Part shown: positions 16,307-24,124 of the stretch, piece after piece | How the letters are laid out: each line of letters begins with the position of its first letter | Numbering within the stretch: the stretch's first letter is position 1 | IMG/VR virus record: IMGVR_UViG_3300021962_000105 | Coordinates: 1 to 61,869 of that record | Length of the DNA: 61,869 nucleotides | Reading direction: 5' to 3' (one strand) | Origin: a virus | Position numbers and translations under genes: made by a program | The notes under the pieces: generated by a model | What the model was told of the DNA's origin: nothing | Database searches by the model: none | What the model saw: only the letters and a program-made list of their open reading frames with translations

Positions 16307-18706
16307 ATGGGTATTAATGCAACCGATAAAAATAGGTCCTTATTTCTAAAAGGATTTAATCTTTCCAGATCCGGAGAAAATGAGGATCCAACCTATCTTG
16401 GGTTTAAATTTGTTTTTGACTTTGGCTCCCTCCCAGTCAATCTGGAAAATGGATGGGCTCCTAGCCCTCTGCTGAGAGTTAATAATTACACAACCACAGA
16501 TGGGGCTGCTAACATGCCCCAGAATATGTTCGGCCAACCTCAGTACGGGTTCACATCAACAAACGTAGTTTACTATTCTGCATATAATTATCTACTTCAA
16601 AGAGACGGGGGCTACTTAAGAGGAAATGCCCTCAAAAGAGCTAATGCTTTAAGACAATTCCAAATTCTACTTCAAGACATTAACAATAATTCTCCTTGGT
16701 TTTTTCAATCTATAACAGGATTGGATGATCTGGAAAAGATAGCAATATCAGGATTCCAGAGTGAACAGGGGATGGACAACTTCAATCCTGCTAGAACTGC
16801 AGGAAAAGTATTAACTATCAATTGTTTAGAGTCTCTAAATATGAAGATGACTGCACTTGCAAACTTGTATAATCAGGCAATGTTTGATGCTGATAATATG
16901 AAATGGCTAGTCCCAAGAAATCTTCGTAAATTCACGATGTGGATTTATGTAACGGAGATTAGAAATTTCTTTAAGACAACTAGACTAACCGGATCATCTG
17001 CAGCAGTTGCAGCTCTTGATGATCTTACCTCTCTTTTGACCTCCGACAGAAACCCCGGAGGATCCATTGCAAATACACCAGTTGGGGAAAGACTCCCTTC
17101 TGGACCAGGAGCCCCTGGTAACTCGTTCAACTCTTTTGTTAGGGGGGTTGCCAATCAATCTGGCCTAATGAATGATATTGATGCTTTTAGAAACCAGCAG
17201 GACCAAAGCGGTATTAAACCGGTTTTAATTTATGAGTGTCATCAGTGTGAATTTGATTTTAGTGCTAGTAAACCTTTTGCTGATATCGATGTCGGAATAG
17301 ACCCTAGATCTGCTACACAATCTTTCAAAATTCACGTTGGAAAAGTCCGAATGAGGACCCAATTTCCTAATATTAGAACAGACGGTAGTTATCTTGTTTT
17401 AGGGGATAGCTACGACCAAAATAGAAGTTCTGTTCAGATCTACAATGATAGTTTAGATCTTGAAACTATTGTAAACTTGGGAAGAGAAATCTTAACTAAC
17501 GTTACATCTCAAGCAATCAGTGACTTGATTAACGAAGGAATATCTCAGTTTATAAATCCAGCTCTAGCTGGAGCTAGCCAGACTTTGCTGGGCAATATCT
17601 ACAGTTTAAATCCAGCACAAATTCAAGGATTTATTAGCGGAAACTTAGGATTTAGTGATGCTCAGAATTTTTTAAATGGAGCTTCAGATGTTGGAATTGA
17701 TAACATATTTGCAGGAGCTTTACCAAATCCACAGACTACGGGGCTTGGTGGTCCACCTCAAAGAGTTTATCCCCCTATCCAGACAAATACTGACGTCTAT
17801 GCAAACGTTCCGGGGTCTGACTTAGGAGTTCCTGGAAGAGTTTATCCCCCAGCTAGAGGTGATGCATATCCTAATGTCCCAGGAAGAGATCTCGGAGTTC
17901 CCGGAAGAGTTTATCCAGTTCCAACCGGGGATGCATATCCTGATGTTCCTGGCGGGGATCTAGGTGTCCCAGACAGAGTTTATCCAATACCAACAGGAGA
18001 TGCATACCCAGATGTTCCCGGTGGAGATCTAGGTGTCCCAGACAGAGTTTATCCTGTGCCTGGTGGGGATGCATACCCGGATGTCCCAGGAAAAGACCTC
18101 GGAGTTCCGGATAGGGTTTATCCTATTCCGACCGGAGATGCATATTTTAATGTTCCTGGATCTGATCTTGGGGCTCCAGACAGAGTTTACCCTATCCCAG
18201 GAGGAGATGCTTATTCCAATGTTCCGGGATCTGATCTTGGAGTTCCAGATAGAATGTACAAGGCGGACAGAATAGACGAATATGCAAGTGTTCCTGGTGG
18301 GGATCTAGGAGTCCCCGATAGGGTTTATCCTATTCCGACTGGGGATTTTTATCCTGACCCTGGAACTAATATTTTTGCAGATCAGAATATCGGAAGAGTT
18401 TATGCGACGGAGCAAAAAGTTGTTGCACCGGGCGGAGAGTTGAGATCCCCTTCTAACGTATTTGATAGTCCTCCTTCTCCTGTATACAATTCAATATCTC
18501 CTACATATCAAAGAGGTGAAATTGGGAAAGTGTATCCTCCCACTAGCGGAGACTTTACCCCAATGGCTCCAGTAGATTTAGGAAACACAAAAGGAGAAGA
18601 TAAGTTTAATATAAGTCTGGGAACGACTAATGGCCCATCCCCTGACTCTGGAAGCGATATTGGAGTTTTAAACCCCGTAAACGGTGTAATAGTTCCTAAC
18701 AAATAA
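16307..18706 (+). CDS. Baseplate protein with tandem VYPxPxGDAYPDVPG repeats
   Basis: This 799-residue protein has an N-terminal folded part (to about residue 480) containing LESLNMKMTALANLYNQAMF and VPRNLRKFTMWIYVTEIRNF, then a cysteine-containing strand YECHQCEFDFS. From residue 486 the chain consists of eight full and one partial copies of a 23-residue unit (RVYP-x-P-x-GDAYPxVPGxDLGVPD), rich in Pro, Gly and Asp and with one aromatic per strand; further degenerate copies extend to the C-terminus. It sits between the hub and the spike, so it is probably virion-associated. The N-terminal domain is well conserved in composition with hub-region proteins; the exact counterpart in T4 (possibly gp29-region) is unknown. 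Confidence 0.68.
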   Translation: MGINATDKNRSLFLKGFNLSRSGENEDPTYLGFKFVFDFGSLPVNLENGWAPSPLLRVNNYTTTDGAANMPQNMFGQPQYGFTSTNVVYYSAYNYLLQRDGGYLRGNALKRANALRQFQILLQDINNNSPWFFQSITGLDDLEKIAISGFQSEQGMDNFNPARTAGKVLTINCLESLNMKMTALANLYNQAMFDADNMKWLVPRNLRKFTMWIYVTEIRNFFKTTRLTGSSAAVAALDDLTSLLTSDRNPGGSIANTPVGERLPSGPGAPGNSFNSFVRGVANQSGLMNDIDAFRNQQDQSGIKPVLIYECHQCEFDFSASKPFADIDVGIDPRSATQSFKIHVGKVRMRTQFPNIRTDGSYLVLGDSYDQNRSSVQIYNDSLDLETIVNLGREILTNVTSQAISDLINEGISQFINPALAGASQTLLGNIYSLNPAQIQGFISGNLGFSDAQNFLNGASDVGIDNIFAGALPNPQTTGLGGPPQRVYPPIQTNTDVYANVPGSDLGVPGRVYPPARGDAYPNVPGRDLGVPGRVYPVPTGDAYPDVPGGDLGVPDRVYPIPTGDAYPDVPGGDLGVPDRVYPVPGGDAYPDVPGKDLGVPDRVYPIPTGDAYFNVPGSDLGAPDRVYPIPGGDAYSNVPGSDLGVPDRMYKADRIDEYASVPGGDLGVPDRVYPIPTGDFYPDPGTNIFADQNIGRVYATEQKVVAPGGELRSPSNVFDSPPSPVYNSISPTYQRGEIGKVYPPTSGDFTPMAPVDLGNTKGEDKFNISLGTTNGPSPDSGSDIGVLNPVNGVIVPNK
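17762..18358 (+). repeat. Tandem 69-bp coding repeat (8 full units, one partial)
   Basis: Starting with a 75-base first unit at 17762, seven 69-base units follow to 18319, then 39 bases of a ninth. Each encodes RVYPxPxGDAYPDVPGxDLGVPD or a close variant. Units 3-5 are almost identical in protein, unit 8 (RMYKADRIDEYASVPG) is the most diverged. The codons vary more than the amino acids, which points to selection on the protein and not to a recent slippage event. Confidence 0.95.
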
Positions 18707-18710
18707 GAAT

Positions 18711-19370
18711 ATGAGTAACCCTCACGTACATCTTGGAGAAATAGTAGACATTAACGACCCTTTAAAGCAAGGGAGAGCAAGGATTAGAGTTTTTGGATTT
18801 TTCGACGAATTGGAAATTGAAGACATCCCATGGGCTGAGCAAATATCGGGACTTTCTTTTTCTTCTGCGAGAGGAAATGGAAATATTAGTATTCCTAGAG
18901 TTGGAGCAGTAGTAAACGTCCAGTTTGATGGATCCAACTATTATAAGTGCTTTTATGAATTTGAAAAGGAGTCTTCTTCGGCACTTCTTGAAGAGATTTC
19001 TGACTCCTACGAGGGCGCACAGTCAATTTGGTATGACGTTGAGGCCGAACCTGGTACACTAAAGCTTTTTTACACCAAGAAAAAAGGGATGGTTCTTTCA
19101 CTAGGAGATGCTAAAATTCAACTCGACACGCAAGACGGAGGAAATTTAAGAATAGTTATAGAAATGGGAAAGGACCAAATTAAAATGGAGAACAGCAAAG
19201 TCATAATCAACTCTAACAATATAGAATTAGGAGAAGGGGCCACGCAGGCTGTTATTAGAGGAGATGCGTTTAAGCAATTCTTTGATACCCACGTCCATGC
19301 AGGAGCGGGAAGCCCCCCTGTTGTTCCCATGATCCCTAATCTTTTGAGCTTGGTAACTAAGACAAAGTAA
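18711..19370 (+). CDS. 5: Baseplate central spike, gp5-like OB-fold protein without lysozyme domain
   Basis: In this 219-residue protein, residues 1-90 form an OB-fold typical of gp5/VgrG/gpV: VHLGEIVDINDPLKQGRARI, then VGAVVNVQFDGSNYYKCFYE. Residues 120-175 are short beta repeats (KIQLDTQDGGNLRIVIEMGK; MENSKVIINSNNIELGEGAT) like a spike beta-helix. The end, VIRGDAFKQFFDTHVHAGAG followed by SPPVVP, matches the membrane-attacking tip domain of such spikes. T4 gp5 carries a lysozyme domain between OB-fold and spike; here none is present. It sits after the hub gene, fitting a cell-puncturing role. Confidence 0.82.
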   Translation: MSNPHVHLGEIVDINDPLKQGRARIRVFGFFDELEIEDIPWAEQISGLSFSSARGNGNISIPRVGAVVNVQFDGSNYYKCFYEFEKESSSALLEEISDSYEGAQSIWYDVEAEPGTLKLFYTKKKGMVLSLGDAKIQLDTQDGGNLRIVIEMGKDQIKMENSKVIINSNNIELGEGATQAVIRGDAFKQFFDTHVHAGAGSPPVVPMIPNLLSLVTKTK

Positions 19371-19374
19371 AAAT

Positions 19375-20256
19375 ATGGCAGTAACAGCAGAATATATCAA
19401 GGCCCTTAAGGACCAGAAAAAGTTAATATCCGATCTAGCTAGTTCTGGTCCACAGATACCAGGTTTGAGTGTGGAAGAAGTTGCAAAAAATTTAGCAGAA
19501 TTGGATCAGAATCTTGCAGATACCATCGATTACTATAAAACTCTAGGGGAACAGGAAGCAGCAAAAGAAGAGCAGGAAAAGGCAGATGCTGGAATTGTAG
19601 AGACTGACGAGGAGAAGAAAGCAAGAAGAAAAAAGAAGACAGATGAAGCTCTGAAAAAAGCGGATGAAATGGCTGCTAAGTATGTGGAAGCACAGAGAGA
19701 CTTCATCCAAGAACAGATCTCTGTTATAGAAGTTAACTATGGTGTGATTTCACAAGAAGTGACCGAGTTACCAAAAACAATAACCCTAGCAGCAACAACT
19801 TCTCTACAGCCTGCAGCTCTTGGAGCAGCAGCGCCCAACCCTATTTTTAATTTGGGAATTTTATATCAAACTATTAAGTCTATAAGAAGATCCCTTGGAA
19901 ATATAAAAACAGCTTTCCTTAATATGCTGATAGCTGCAGATAAGATTAAGTTTGCTCTACCTTCTTCTGTTACCAACACACTCCAGCAAATTTTAAGCAT
20001 AGAAAAAACTCTTGGAATTAGCGGACCTAGCGAGTCTGAAGTTGATCAACCACCTCCACCAACTCCTCCTGGAACACAGGTTACTCTTAAAACCGGCGAG
20101 TATCGATTGTCTGTTGACCCAAGATATGCTATCGTTACTTCAAATAATATAGTTCAGGCTAGACAAAATCAGCCAGGTAGAATATTAGAGAATGTAAAAG
20201 ACGCTAATGGTGTAGTGACAGGAATTAAAATCGAGATTGTTCCTGCTATACCATAA
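19375..20256 (+). CDS. Coiled-coil protein with C-terminal beta domain, baseplate region
   Basis: This 293-residue protein has a Lys/Glu/Ala-rich coiled coil at about residues 30-115, then a helical, hydrophobic middle (FNLGILYQTIKSIRRSLGNI; TAFLNMLIAADKI), a poly-proline segment (PPPPTPPGTQ) and a C-terminal beta domain (VTLKTGEYRLSVDPRYAIV). It starts four bases after the spike gene. Coiled coil plus proline linker plus beta domain suggests a structural linker of the baseplate centre. It is too short for a tape-measure protein of a typical contractile tail. No family recognised. Confidence 0.62.
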   Translation: MAVTAEYIKALKDQKKLISDLASSGPQIPGLSVEEVAKNLAELDQNLADTIDYYKTLGEQEAAKEEQEKADAGIVETDEEKKARRKKKTDEALKKADEMAAKYVEAQRDFIQEQISVIEVNYGVISQEVTELPKTITLAATTSLQPAALGAAAPNPIFNLGILYQTIKSIRRSLGNIKTAFLNMLIAADKIKFALPSSVTNTLQQILSIEKTLGISGPSESEVDQPPPPTPPGTQVTLKTGEYRLSVDPRYAIVTSNNIVQARQNQPGRILENVKDANGVVTGIKIEIVPAIP

Positions 20257-20285
20257 GGAAATTAAATTACTTCAGAAGGAGAGAA

Positions 20286-20293
20286 GATATATA
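20286..20293 (+). promoter_or_regulatory. Putative late-type promoter (GATATATA)
   Basis: GATATATA lies 31 bases before the ATG at 20325, in the 68-base gap after the baseplate genes; it heads the S1/amidoligase operon. The leader is A-rich and lacks a Shine-Dalgarno sequence. Confidence 0.6.
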
Positions 20294-20324
20294 AATCAGA
20301 CTCACTTTTTAATCAACACAAATA

Positions 20325-21497
20325 ATGGAAAAAATCTCTTTACTAAAAGAAGAAACAGAAACTTTTAACTGGGAAATCCCCAGTGGACTGACAGTAAACA
20401 AAACAATCAAAACCCCTAATCACATTAAGATTTATTCTCACGAAGGATATGCTTCTGCCTTATATTCTCTATATTGCGGAACTAATCCTGGAACTCTAGA
20501 ATTCTCTAAAGATCTAGAAGAAGGAAAAATCTACAGATTTAGAATTTCCAACTTGAACGAGACAAGCGCCCTTGGCTACACAGATTCAGGTCAGACCATT
20601 TTTATCGATCTAAAGAAAGAAAGAAAAGATGCGGTTAGATTAGGAATCGAAGGGATCGACTTTAAAGTTTCCTCTGAATTTGAAGCAATTGTTAGAGAAA
20701 TAAACGGAACCTACTATGGTTCAGTAGTTGAATGCTACGTACAGGGGCTAAAAGCAGAATTTTTTGCACAGATTAAAGAGGCTTCTGTTGCTTACCCAGC
20801 AAGAGTTGAATCGATCAACAAAGGAGGATATTTAGTTGATATCTCTGGCGTTAAGTGTTTCCTTCCTGGGTCTCTTGCAGCAGCAAACAAGATTACTGAT
20901 TTCGAATCATATCTAGGAAAAACGATCTATGTTATGATTGATGGGTATGTTGCTCAAAAAGACATATTCGTAGTTTCTTATAAGAAGTACCTTAGTAAGA
21001 TCATGGATCAAAAAATTCAAGAACTTGATCTAACCAGGAAATACAAAGGATGCGTAACTGGTTCTTCCCCATTCGGTCTATTTGTAGAGTGGGAAGACGT
21101 TTACACCGGCCTTATCCACAAGACAGAATTTGAAGATCAGGTTGTTCAAGGATTTAACCCTGGAGACGATATAGAATTCTACGTTAAAGAAGTTAAAGAA
21201 GACAACAAATTGACTCTAACTTTTGGAGCACCCATCGAAAAGACTGTTAAAATCTATGAGATTAAAGACCAAGTAGAAAACGGAACAATTGAGACGATGG
21301 CTGCAATCATCAAATACAAGAGAAAAAACGGATGCTTAGTTGAAGTTCCTGAAACTGGAATGATGGCTATGATCCCGCAAGATAGACTAACTTCAGATTT
21401 AAAGAATGCTAAACCTGGAGACAGAATTGCAATCTTGATCTATGAAGTTGACCCAGTAATGGGAAAAATATTCGCTAAACCTGTAGATGTCCAATAA
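20325..21497 (+). CDS. S1-domain RNA-binding protein
   Basis: This 390-residue protein has at least three S1-like OB-fold segments: about 157-225 (PARVESINKGGYLVDISGVK, then CFLPGSLA), 238-300 (KYKGCVTGSSPFGLFVEWED, YTGLIHKTEF, GDDIEFYVKEV) and 323-390 (MAAIIKYKRKNGCLVEVPET). The middle copy has the classic GxFV...GLIH...G pattern. S1 repeats bind single-stranded RNA; bacterial ribosomal protein S1 helps mRNAs without Shine-Dalgarno sequences to start. The phage genes here mostly lack such sequences, so a translation role is plausible. It may also protect or process mRNA. It overlaps the next gene by 11 bases, so the two are coupled. Confidence 0.82.
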   Translation: MEKISLLKEETETFNWEIPSGLTVNKTIKTPNHIKIYSHEGYASALYSLYCGTNPGTLEFSKDLEEGKIYRFRISNLNETSALGYTDSGQTIFIDLKKERKDAVRLGIEGIDFKVSSEFEAIVREINGTYYGSVVECYVQGLKAEFFAQIKEASVAYPARVESINKGGYLVDISGVKCFLPGSLAAANKITDFESYLGKTIYVMIDGYVAQKDIFVVSYKKYLSKIMDQKIQELDLTRKYKGCVTGSSPFGLFVEWEDVYTGLIHKTEFEDQVVQGFNPGDDIEFYVKEVKEDNKLTLTFGAPIEKTVKIYEIKDQVENGTIETMAAIIKYKRKNGCLVEVPETGMMAMIPQDRLTSDLKNAKPGDRIAILIYEVDPVMGKIFAKPVDVQ

Positions 21498-22908
21498 CCT
21501 AAATCACTTTGATAAACTACATGCTTTAAACGCAGCTGTGATTGGATTTGAATTTGAATTCTTTTCCAACATGGTTCGTGGTAGAATCGTGGAGTCTTTA
21601 TCAAAGTTATTAGGTAAAAAGATTATTCTATCCTCAAAGTACCACTCTAAGATTCCTGTTAACTCGGATACTTTTAAGCTTGAACCTGATTATTCGGGTG
21701 GGAGCAAAATGAACGAGCTGATTACAGGTCCCATGCCATATGCAGAAGCAATGCCTGTTCTTATCAGAGTTCTAAGATGGATAGACGAAAATGGATGGAC
21801 AAACGATAAATGTGCTTTTCAATTCTCAATTAGCTTTGACAAGATGAGAAAGGACGTTGTTACAAGAATGGAAAATCTGGACAAACTTCAGTTTATTCTT
21901 GGTCTAGATGAAGGAGTAATTTATTCCAAGTTTGGAAACAGAACAAACAACGTTTATGCTAAGTCAATTAAAAAGATCGTTCCGAGAAACAGATTCACCT
22001 CTATCGAAGATTTGGTGTCAATAGACCCTAAGATTTTCAAACTTCCAGATGACAAATATTATGGAGCCAACTTTACAAAACTAAAAGATGGATACATTGA
22101 GATTAGATATCTAGGAGGAAGAGACTATCAGAAGAAAATAACAGAAATTAGAGAGATCATAGATTATGTTATAATCCACCTCTATAATATTCTTAGTGGG
22201 AGAACTCAATATTCTCAGAAAGATTTAGAAACTCTAAAACAAATGATGAGAGAATATTCTAAGGTTGTAAAGAGCTTCTCGGATCCTAGAGCATTCTTTA
22301 TGCACTATCCTGACATTCATCTCTTGGTCGATTTGAAGGGGTTTGAAGAAAACATCAAAACATATTATCCGATGATCAGAGAGAAAATTTTCGATCTGAT
22401 TGTAGAAGGAGGAGTTAGACACGGATTCTTCAACTATGATACTTCTACCGGAAGATTCCAGTTAAAGGATGCTAGATGCAGGGATGCTTCTTACATTACA
22501 GATATAGATCTTCTTGACTGCGACATTAAGGGATCTAAACTTTTTAACTGCAATCTATATGGATGTTCAGTTAAAAATTCTCAACTAGAGGAATGTCAAC
22601 TTTTCACAGGAAATACCGTTTCTAATAGTAAGGTGAAATCCACCTCTGTGGACTATTCTAATCATCTAGACGAGTGTTACATCGACTGTGAAGATAAAAT
22701 CATAGATTGTGACATTAAAGGTGGTGTGATAAGAAAAGCAGATCTTGGAAGAAATGCTAAAGTTTCCGAAGAAACTGAGAAAGTAAAAGACTTTGAAGAA
22801 GTTAGACGAGAAAGATTCATCGCAGATTCTAGATTAAAAGACGTCAATGTTCATTTCAAACCTCAAAAGTTTAGAGACCAAAACTGGACATATAAAAAAT
22901 TATATTAA
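21487..22908 (+). CDS. Amidoligase-like enzyme fused to pentapeptide-like repeats
   Basis: In this 473-residue protein, residues 20-26 GFEFEFF, 76-83 NELITGPM and 109-117 CAFQFSISF match the pattern of the glutamine-synthetase-like amidoligase family (G-x-E-x-E-x-F; E-x-x-x-x-P; a final H/Q-x-S strand). Such enzymes join an amine to a carboxylate with ATP. The H-x-H normally found is Q-x-S here. Residues 323-428 hold a run of short repeats such as CDIKGSKLFNCNLYGCSVKN, which resembles pentapeptide right-handed helices rich in Cys and Asn. It is coupled to the S1 gene. Substrate and activity are unknown. Confidence 0.72.
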   Translation: MSNNLNHFDKLHALNAAVIGFEFEFFSNMVRGRIVESLSKLLGKKIILSSKYHSKIPVNSDTFKLEPDYSGGSKMNELITGPMPYAEAMPVLIRVLRWIDENGWTNDKCAFQFSISFDKMRKDVVTRMENLDKLQFILGLDEGVIYSKFGNRTNNVYAKSIKKIVPRNRFTSIEDLVSIDPKIFKLPDDKYYGANFTKLKDGYIEIRYLGGRDYQKKITEIREIIDYVIIHLYNILSGRTQYSQKDLETLKQMMREYSKVVKSFSDPRAFFMHYPDIHLLVDLKGFEENIKTYYPMIREKIFDLIVEGGVRHGFFNYDTSTGRFQLKDARCRDASYITDIDLLDCDIKGSKLFNCNLYGCSVKNSQLEECQLFTGNTVSNSKVKSTSVDYSNHLDECYIDCEDKIIDCDIKGGVIRKADLGRNAKVSEETEKVKDFEEVRRERFIADSRLKDVNVHFKPQKFRDQNWTYKKLY

Positions 22909-22910
22909 CC

Positions 22911-23684
22911 ATGACAGAAGCAGAACTAATACAAGAGATTAAAGACGATTTATCTGCGTCTTGTTCACTTCCATATAATCTTAACGATCAAGAGATCATT
23001 AGGATCATCAACCGGGCTAAAGCTTGGATGTACGACAACTATCAATATGCTGTAGAGCAAAGATTTTTTGTTCTTGGTTCTACCCTTTTTGCTACCCCAG
23101 AATTTTTAAGAACCAGACAGATTCAACTTCCTGAAAAAATTGTAACTGTCTTTGATGTTAGGGAAGCAAACAATCCAGGGATTTCCGGTAATCCAGATAG
23201 GGATTTTGGAAGCTCGAAACTTCTGGGATCAGAGTTACTTCTTTCTCCTTTTATGGGGGATAACTTGGTTTATAGAACAGTAATGTATTCTTACTTTGAT
23301 TTGGCTAAAGCCTATCTTCTAGAAACATTTGCTTTCAGATGGAACAAAAACACTAAAAAACTTACCATCTTAGGTAGAAACCCAGCAGGCTCGCCAAATA
23401 ACGTTGGAACAGGTCCAAATAACTATGTTAAGTCGGTAGCAGTTAGTTGCTTTGTTGCAATTGAAGATTACGAACTTTTTGACGATGAACTCTTCTCTAG
23501 ATACTGCAGAGCAAAAGCAAAGCAGAGTTTGGCTAGAGTTATTAGTGCTTTCAACTATAATCTTCCAGGTGGGGTCCAAGTTAATTCAACAGATCTAAAA
23601 GCAATGGGGGATGCTGAAATGCAAGAAGTAATGGAAATGATCAACGGGGAAAACACCCCATCTTACTTCCTTCAGTGGAACTAA
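22911..23684 (+). CDS. Putative virion structural protein
   Basis: This 257-residue protein starts two bases after the amidoligase stop. Its N-terminal helix (MTEAELIQEIKDDLSAS; IIRIINRAKAWMYDNYQYAV) and C-terminal helix (AEMQEVMEMINGENTPSYF) resemble small neck or connector proteins of myoviruses, in which a helix pair of this type is common. The middle is beta-rich (YVKSVAVSCFVAIEDYELFD). It precedes gp25 and may be a neck or baseplate component. The family call is weak. Confidence 0.5.
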   Translation: MTEAELIQEIKDDLSASCSLPYNLNDQEIIRIINRAKAWMYDNYQYAVEQRFFVLGSTLFATPEFLRTRQIQLPEKIVTVFDVREANNPGISGNPDRDFGSSKLLGSELLLSPFMGDNLVYRTVMYSYFDLAKAYLLETFAFRWNKNTKKLTILGRNPAGSPNNVGTGPNNYVKSVAVSCFVAIEDYELFDDELFSRYCRAKAKQSLARVISAFNYNLPGGVQVNSTDLKAMGDAEMQEVMEMINGENTPSYFLQWN

Positions 23685-23715
23685 TTGTCTTTATTTTCCC
23701 ATCCTTTTATCGATG

Positions 23716-23723
23716 GATATATA
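23716..23723 (+). promoter_or_regulatory. Putative late-type promoter (GATATATA)
   Basis: GATATATA lies 20 bases before the ATG at 23744 and heads the wedge genes. It overlaps a weak inverted repeat (CCATC/GATGG) that could act as a minor stem. Confidence 0.6.
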
Positions 23724-23743
23724 TTGGAAACTAACAGTTTCCA

Positions 23744-24115
23744 ATGATAGAAATTTACAACAGGGATCCCGGCGATTATGGTTACAAGAAGGACATTCTT
23801 GAGACCACTGATCCTATTGAAATTTGTATAGGTCAGATAAAAATGCTCCTTTTAACAAATAAGGGGGAAGTTTTAGGTGACCCTGGATTTGGGATCGGTC
23901 TAGATGATTTAGTTTTTAACCTAGAACTTTCTGAAACTTCTATTCAGAAAGAAATAAATTTTCAGCTGCAAACTTATTGTCCCCTATTTTATGATCTAGG
24001 CGGATATTTTAAATTGGAATTTTTTCAAGGAACACTTAGAGATATAGCAAATCTATACTTCTTTATTCCAGGATACTCAAATCAGAGCCCAGCAATATCA
24101 CTTCAAGTAACATAA
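23744..24115 (+). CDS. 25: Baseplate wedge protein gp25-like
   Basis: This 123-residue protein is of the size of T4 gp25 (132). It shows the family pattern: ETTDPIEICIGQIKMLLLTN followed by KGEVLGDPGFGIGLDDLVFN, matching R-x-L-L-x-T-x-x-G-E-x-x-x-x-P-x-x-G. A C-terminal beta segment (DIANLYFFIPGYS) follows. In T4, gp25 joins the inner baseplate to the tail sheath and nucleates sheath assembly. It is followed ten bases later by a gp6-like gene, the same order as in T4. Confidence 0.88.
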   Translation: MIEIYNRDPGDYGYKKDILETTDPIEICIGQIKMLLLTNKGEVLGDPGFGIGLDDLVFNLELSETSIQKEINFQLQTYCPLFYDLGGYFKLEFFQGTLRDIANLYFFIPGYSNQSPAISLQVT

Positions 24116-24124
24116 CAGATAGGA

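Noticed and set aside
18033-18275. Plus-strand frame inside the 69-bp repeats
   Set aside because: Repeats in one frame keep other frames open by chance; no start context.
17762-18358. Tandem repeat as a CRISPR array
   Set aside because: Units are 69 bases, in frame and without unique spacers; they are protein repeats.
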